Assembly (NCBI GenBank): GCA_902826565.1
Contig: CADEFF010000010.1
Span: 1 to 45,580, forward strand
Origin: an uncultured Rhodospirillaceae bacterium
Lineage (GTDB): Bacteria; Pseudomonadota; Alphaproteobacteria; Dongiales; Dongiaceae
Reading direction: 5' to 3'
DNA: 45,580 bases
Below the pieces are notes generated by a model. The model did not search any database and was not told the origin of the DNA. It worked only from the letters and a program-made list of their open reading frames with translations. Shown here one piece after another: positions 43,390 through 45,580 of this stretch (position 1 is its first letter; every line of letters starts with the position of its first letter). Both the position numbers and the translations under genes were made by a program.

Positions 43390-44493
43390 CTAGTCGAGCG
43401 CCGGAACCGCCGCCAGCGCGTGGCGCGCCACCTTCTTCATCAGGGTCGGCAGCGCCTGGCCACCGAATTCCTCCGGCCGGCACCAGCGTCCGGCATCGGC
43501 CGCCGCTCGGCGCGTCCGGCCGGCGAGGATGGTGAGCTCCAGCTCGAAATGGGTGAAGCCGTGCCGCACCGCGCCGGGCACCGCCCGCCATTCCGCCGCC
43601 ATCGGCGCCGCCCGTTTCGCTTCCGCCGGGGACCAGGGCCGCTCGCGCCAGTCGCTCGAGGGGAACTCCATGAGGCCGCCGAGCAGCCCTGCCTCGGCGC
43701 GCCGCCGCAGCAGCACCGCGCCGTCCTTGCGTTCGATCCAGAAGACGACGCCATGCTTCAGCGGCCGCGCGCGTCGGGGCGCGCGGCGCGGCAGCTCGGC
43801 GGCGATGCCGGCGGCGCGCGCGGCGCAATCCCCGTTCAGGGGACAGGCGAGGCAGAGCGGCGCGCGCGGCCGGCAGAGGGTGGCGCCGAGATCCATCATG
43901 GCTTGCGCGAAATCGCCGGCGCGGCGGTCCGGCGTCAGGCGCGCGGCGAGGCGGTAGAGCGCCGGCTTCGCCTTCGGCAGCGGTTCCTCATGGGCGAAGA
44001 GCCGCGCCACCACCCGCTCGACATTCCCGTCCACCACCGTCGCCTTGCGGCCGAAGGCGATGGCGGCGATCGCGGCCGCCGTATAGCCGCCGATCCCCGG
44101 GAGCGTGCGGAGCCCCTCCTCGGTGTCGGGGAAGCGGCCGCCCTGCGCCGCCACTTCCTTCGCGCAGCGATGCAGGTTCCGCGCGCGGGCGTAATAGCCG
44201 AGCCCCTGCCAGCCATGCAGCAGGTCGTCGAGCGGCGCCGCGGCCAGCGCTTCGATGCGGGGCCAGCGCGCGACGAAGCGCTCGAAATAAGGGCCGACCG
44301 CCGCGACCGTGGTCTGCTGCAGCATGATCTCGCTGAGCCATACCCGATAGGGATCGGCCGGCTCGCCGGGCGCGGCGCGCCAGGGCAGACGCCGGCGATG
44401 CCGGTCGTACCAGGCGAGCAGATTGCCTGCGATCGCGCGCGGCGCCGGCCGGTCTCCGGAGGTTTGGCGTTTGGGCATCGTCGCGACTACCAT
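43390..44493 (-). CDS. mutY: A/G-specific adenine glycosylase
   Basis: A 367-residue MutY that removes adenine mispaired with 8-oxoguanine. Catalytic Glu55 (LSEIMLQQTTVAAVGPYF), the helix-hairpin-helix LPGIGGYTAAAIAAIAFG with catalytic Asp155 (VVDGNVERV), the [4Fe-4S] ligands C207-X6-C214-X2-C217-X5-C223 (CRPRAPLCLACPLNGDC) and a NUDIX-like C-terminal domain (LLGGLMEFPSSDW) are all present. Start ATG 44493 is favoured over ATG 44478. It is followed by the acyl-CoA ligase and diverges from DUF721. Confidence 0.96.
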   Translation of the reverse strand: MVVATMPKRQTSGDRPAPRAIAGNLLAWYDRHRRRLPWRAAPGEPADPYRVWLSEIMLQQTTVAAVGPYFERFVARWPRIEALAAAPLDDLLHGWQGLGYYARARNLHRCAKEVAAQGGRFPDTEEGLRTLPGIGGYTAAAIAAIAFGRKATVVDGNVERVVARLFAHEEPLPKAKPALYRLAARLTPDRRAGDFAQAMMDLGATLCRPRAPLCLACPLNGDCAARAAGIAAELPRRAPRRARPLKHGVVFWIERKDGAVLLRRRAEAGLLGGLMEFPSSDWRERPWSPAEAKRAAPMAAEWRAVPGAVRHGFTHFELELTILAGRTRRAAADAGRWCRPEEFGGQALPTLMKKVARHALAAVPALD

Positions 44494-44603
44494 GGCGGTC
44501 TGCAGTCCTGCGCCGCGGGATCGAGTAGATCAAGTTTCATGTCCGGGATCGACGGGATCCGCACGGTCCCCCGTGAGCCCGATCGGCAGAGGCAATCGCA
44601 ACG

Positions 44604-45164
44604 ATGGCCGCCCCGAAGAACGACAAGCCCGAACGCGCCGATCCGCAGCGGCAGACGGCCGCGCCGGTCGCGAGCCCGCGCCAGGGCGCGATGCGGGCGA
44701 TCGCGCGCAACCTGCCCCAGATCGCCGGCAAGGCGCTCGGCAAGCAGGGGCTCGCCGAGGCCGGGCTGGTGGCGGACTGGGCGGCGATCGTGGGCGAGCG
44801 GCTCGCCGCCGACACGCTCCCGGTGAAGCTGGCCTTCCCGCGCGGCGAGCGGCGGAACGGCACGCTTCATGTGCGGGTCGCGGGCGCGCTCGCGCTCGAG
44901 CTGCAGCATCTCTCGCCGCAGCTCCTCGAGCGGATCAACGGCTATCTCGGCTATCGCGGCGTCGAACGGCTGCGGATGGAACGGGGTCCCGTGCCGCGCG
45001 CGCGACGCCTCGCCGAGGCGGCGGCGCCGGTCTTTCTGGGCGCGGCGGCGGAGGCCGAGCTCGCCGCGCGGGTGAGCGCCGTCGAGGATGCGGGTCTGCG
45101 CGACTCGCTCGCGCGACTCGGGCGCGCGATCGCGCATCCGCGCAAGCCGGAAAAATCGCGCTGA
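44604..45164 (+). CDS. DUF721 domain protein (DciA-related)
   Basis: A 186-residue protein with the DUF721 core: IAGKALGKQGLAEAGLVADW, AAIVGERLAADTLPVKLAFP, GTLHVRVAGALALELQHLSP, LLERINGYLGYRGVERLRM. The family includes DciA, the bacterial replicative helicase loader, but alphaproteobacterial members are only loosely related and the role here is unproven. The N- and C-terminal parts are low-complexity. It diverges from mutY and precedes a DsbA-like gene, a common alphaproteobacterial order. Confidence 0.87.
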   Translation: MAAPKNDKPERADPQRQTAAPVASPRQGAMRAIARNLPQIAGKALGKQGLAEAGLVADWAAIVGERLAADTLPVKLAFPRGERRNGTLHVRVAGALALELQHLSPQLLERINGYLGYRGVERLRMERGPVPRARRLAEAAAPVFLGAAAEAELAARVSAVEDAGLRDSLARLGRAIAHPRKPEKSR

Positions 45165-45282
45165 CCGGCCGCGCCGGACCCCTTCCCGCGGGAAAGAATC
45201 CGCGATTGCGCGACTCGCACGATTCCTGCCAATAACCGCGCCGACCGCCGCATTTCCCGCGGCGACGGACCGCGGGCACGGC

Positions 45283-45311
45283 TTGAGCCCCGTCGGGGCG
45301 CGGTCTAGTTT
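45283..45311 (+). promoter_or_regulatory. Candidate promoter of the DsbA-like gene
   Basis: TTGAGC (45283-45288) and TAGTTT (45306-45311) are 17 bp apart and about 30 bp upstream of the GTG start. The -10 match is weak (3/6), so this is tentative. Confidence 0.25.
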
Positions 45312-45338
45312 GAGCCATCGGCTCACGGAGGTTCCGGC

Positions 45339-45580
45339 GTGACGAAATATGTGATCGCCATCGCGGCCCTGGTCGTCGTCGTCGTGGCGGGCGTGGTGCT
45401 CTACGAGCGCTACGGCACCCCGACCACGCAGGTCGCCGCCACCGCCGAATCCGCCGCCGCGGTGACGGACGCGGAGCAGCCCGCGCTCTATCCCGACGAC
45501 ATGATCCTCGGCGATCCGGACGCGCCGGTGACGATCATCGAATATGCCTCGCTCTCCTGCCCGCATTGCGCGGATTTCCA
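45339..45580 (+). CDS. DsbA-family thiol oxidoreductase, 5' part
   Basis: The gene runs past the end of the window; 80 codons are visible. It opens with GTG 45339, 7 nt after ACGGAGG. The first 25 residues form a signal anchor (IAIAALVVVVVAGVVLYERY). After an Ala-rich linker comes the thioredoxin-like start GDPDAPVTIIEYASLSCPHC with the redox motif CPHC. It is of the Thioredoxin_4/DsbA type, usually periplasmic and involved in disulfide formation or in a more specific redox task. The position next to DUF721 and mutY fits the alphaproteobacterial order. Confidence 0.88.
   Translation, partial: MTKYVIAIAALVVVVVAGVVLYERYGTPTTQVAATAESAAAVTDAEQPALYPDDMILGDPDAPVTIIEYASLSCPHCADF

Overview
The window is GC-rich chromosomal DNA from an alphaproteobacterium, most likely an aerobic member of the Rhodospirillales or a related order. 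The evidence is gene content and order: petABC diverging from trmL-hemF, DUF1285-CoA pyrophosphatase-DUF6111-cca, rnhB followed by a CcrM-type GANTC methyltransferase, ETF-QO next to a family 4-like uracil-DNA glycosylase, and mutY diverging from DUF721 and a DsbA-like gene. Protein-coding genes fill most of the sequence. I see no phage, insertion sequence, CRISPR array, rRNA or plasmid function. One tRNA gene (Gln, anticodon TTG) is present. Species cannot be fixed from the sequence alone.

Layout. 1-4.1 kb: the end of an aconitase X swivel-domain gene, an EEP-family phosphodiesterase paired with a phospholipase D/cardiolipin synthase-like gene, and a VOC protein. 4.2-6.8 kb: the cytochrome bc1 operon petABC (minus) with a strong terminator. 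7.1-8.6 kb: trmL and hemF. 8.6-13.2 kb (minus): DUF1285, NUDIX CoA pyrophosphatase, DUF6111, cca and a TPR/O-GlcNAc-transferase-like protein, several of them overlapping. 13.2-20.1 kb (plus): MoxR ATPase, DUF58, BatA/DUF4159 and a large membrane protein, with a hairpin cassette between the last two. 20.1-20.8 kb: tandem palindromic repeats. 20.8-25.8 kb: wrbA, two paralogous small exported proteins, an isocitrate lyase/PEP mutase-family enzyme, a PAS protein, an orphan NarL-type regulator and ohr. 25.8-28.8 kb: tRNA-Gln, the GDP-L-fucose pathway (gmd, fcl) and a membrane-anchored peptidoglycan-binding protein. 28.9-36.7 kb: ispE, a TPR lipoprotein, ETF-QO, uracil-DNA glycosylase, a soluble-type lytic transglycosylase, moaB and a 58-residue small gene. 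36.8-40.9 kb: a probably leaderless radical SAM gene, a second palindromic repeat doublet, rnhB, ccrM and a 129-residue unknown. 40.9-45.6 kb: enoyl-CoA hydratase, acyl-CoA ligase, mutY, DUF721 and the start of a DsbA-like gene.

How the genes work together. petABC (bc1 complex), ETF-QO and hemF point to aerobic respiration with electrons entering through the quinone pool. The ligase and hydratase form an acyl-CoA module. ccrM would methylate GANTC; four GANTC sites lie in 39 bp just upstream of it and a fifth in its first codons, which suggests methylation-sensitive autoregulation. mutY, the uracil-DNA glycosylase and rnhB are DNA or RNA-DNA repair functions.

Most unusual non-coding features: (i) a family of paired-palindrome elements, present as a tandem doublet at two loci 18 kb apart in opposite orientations; (ii) the GANTC cluster at ccrM; (iii) three 31-32 bp palindromic tandem repeats upstream of the PEP mutase-family gene; (iv) a promoter whose predicted transcription start coincides with the radical SAM start codon. 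None of these is proven without expression data or genome-wide searches.
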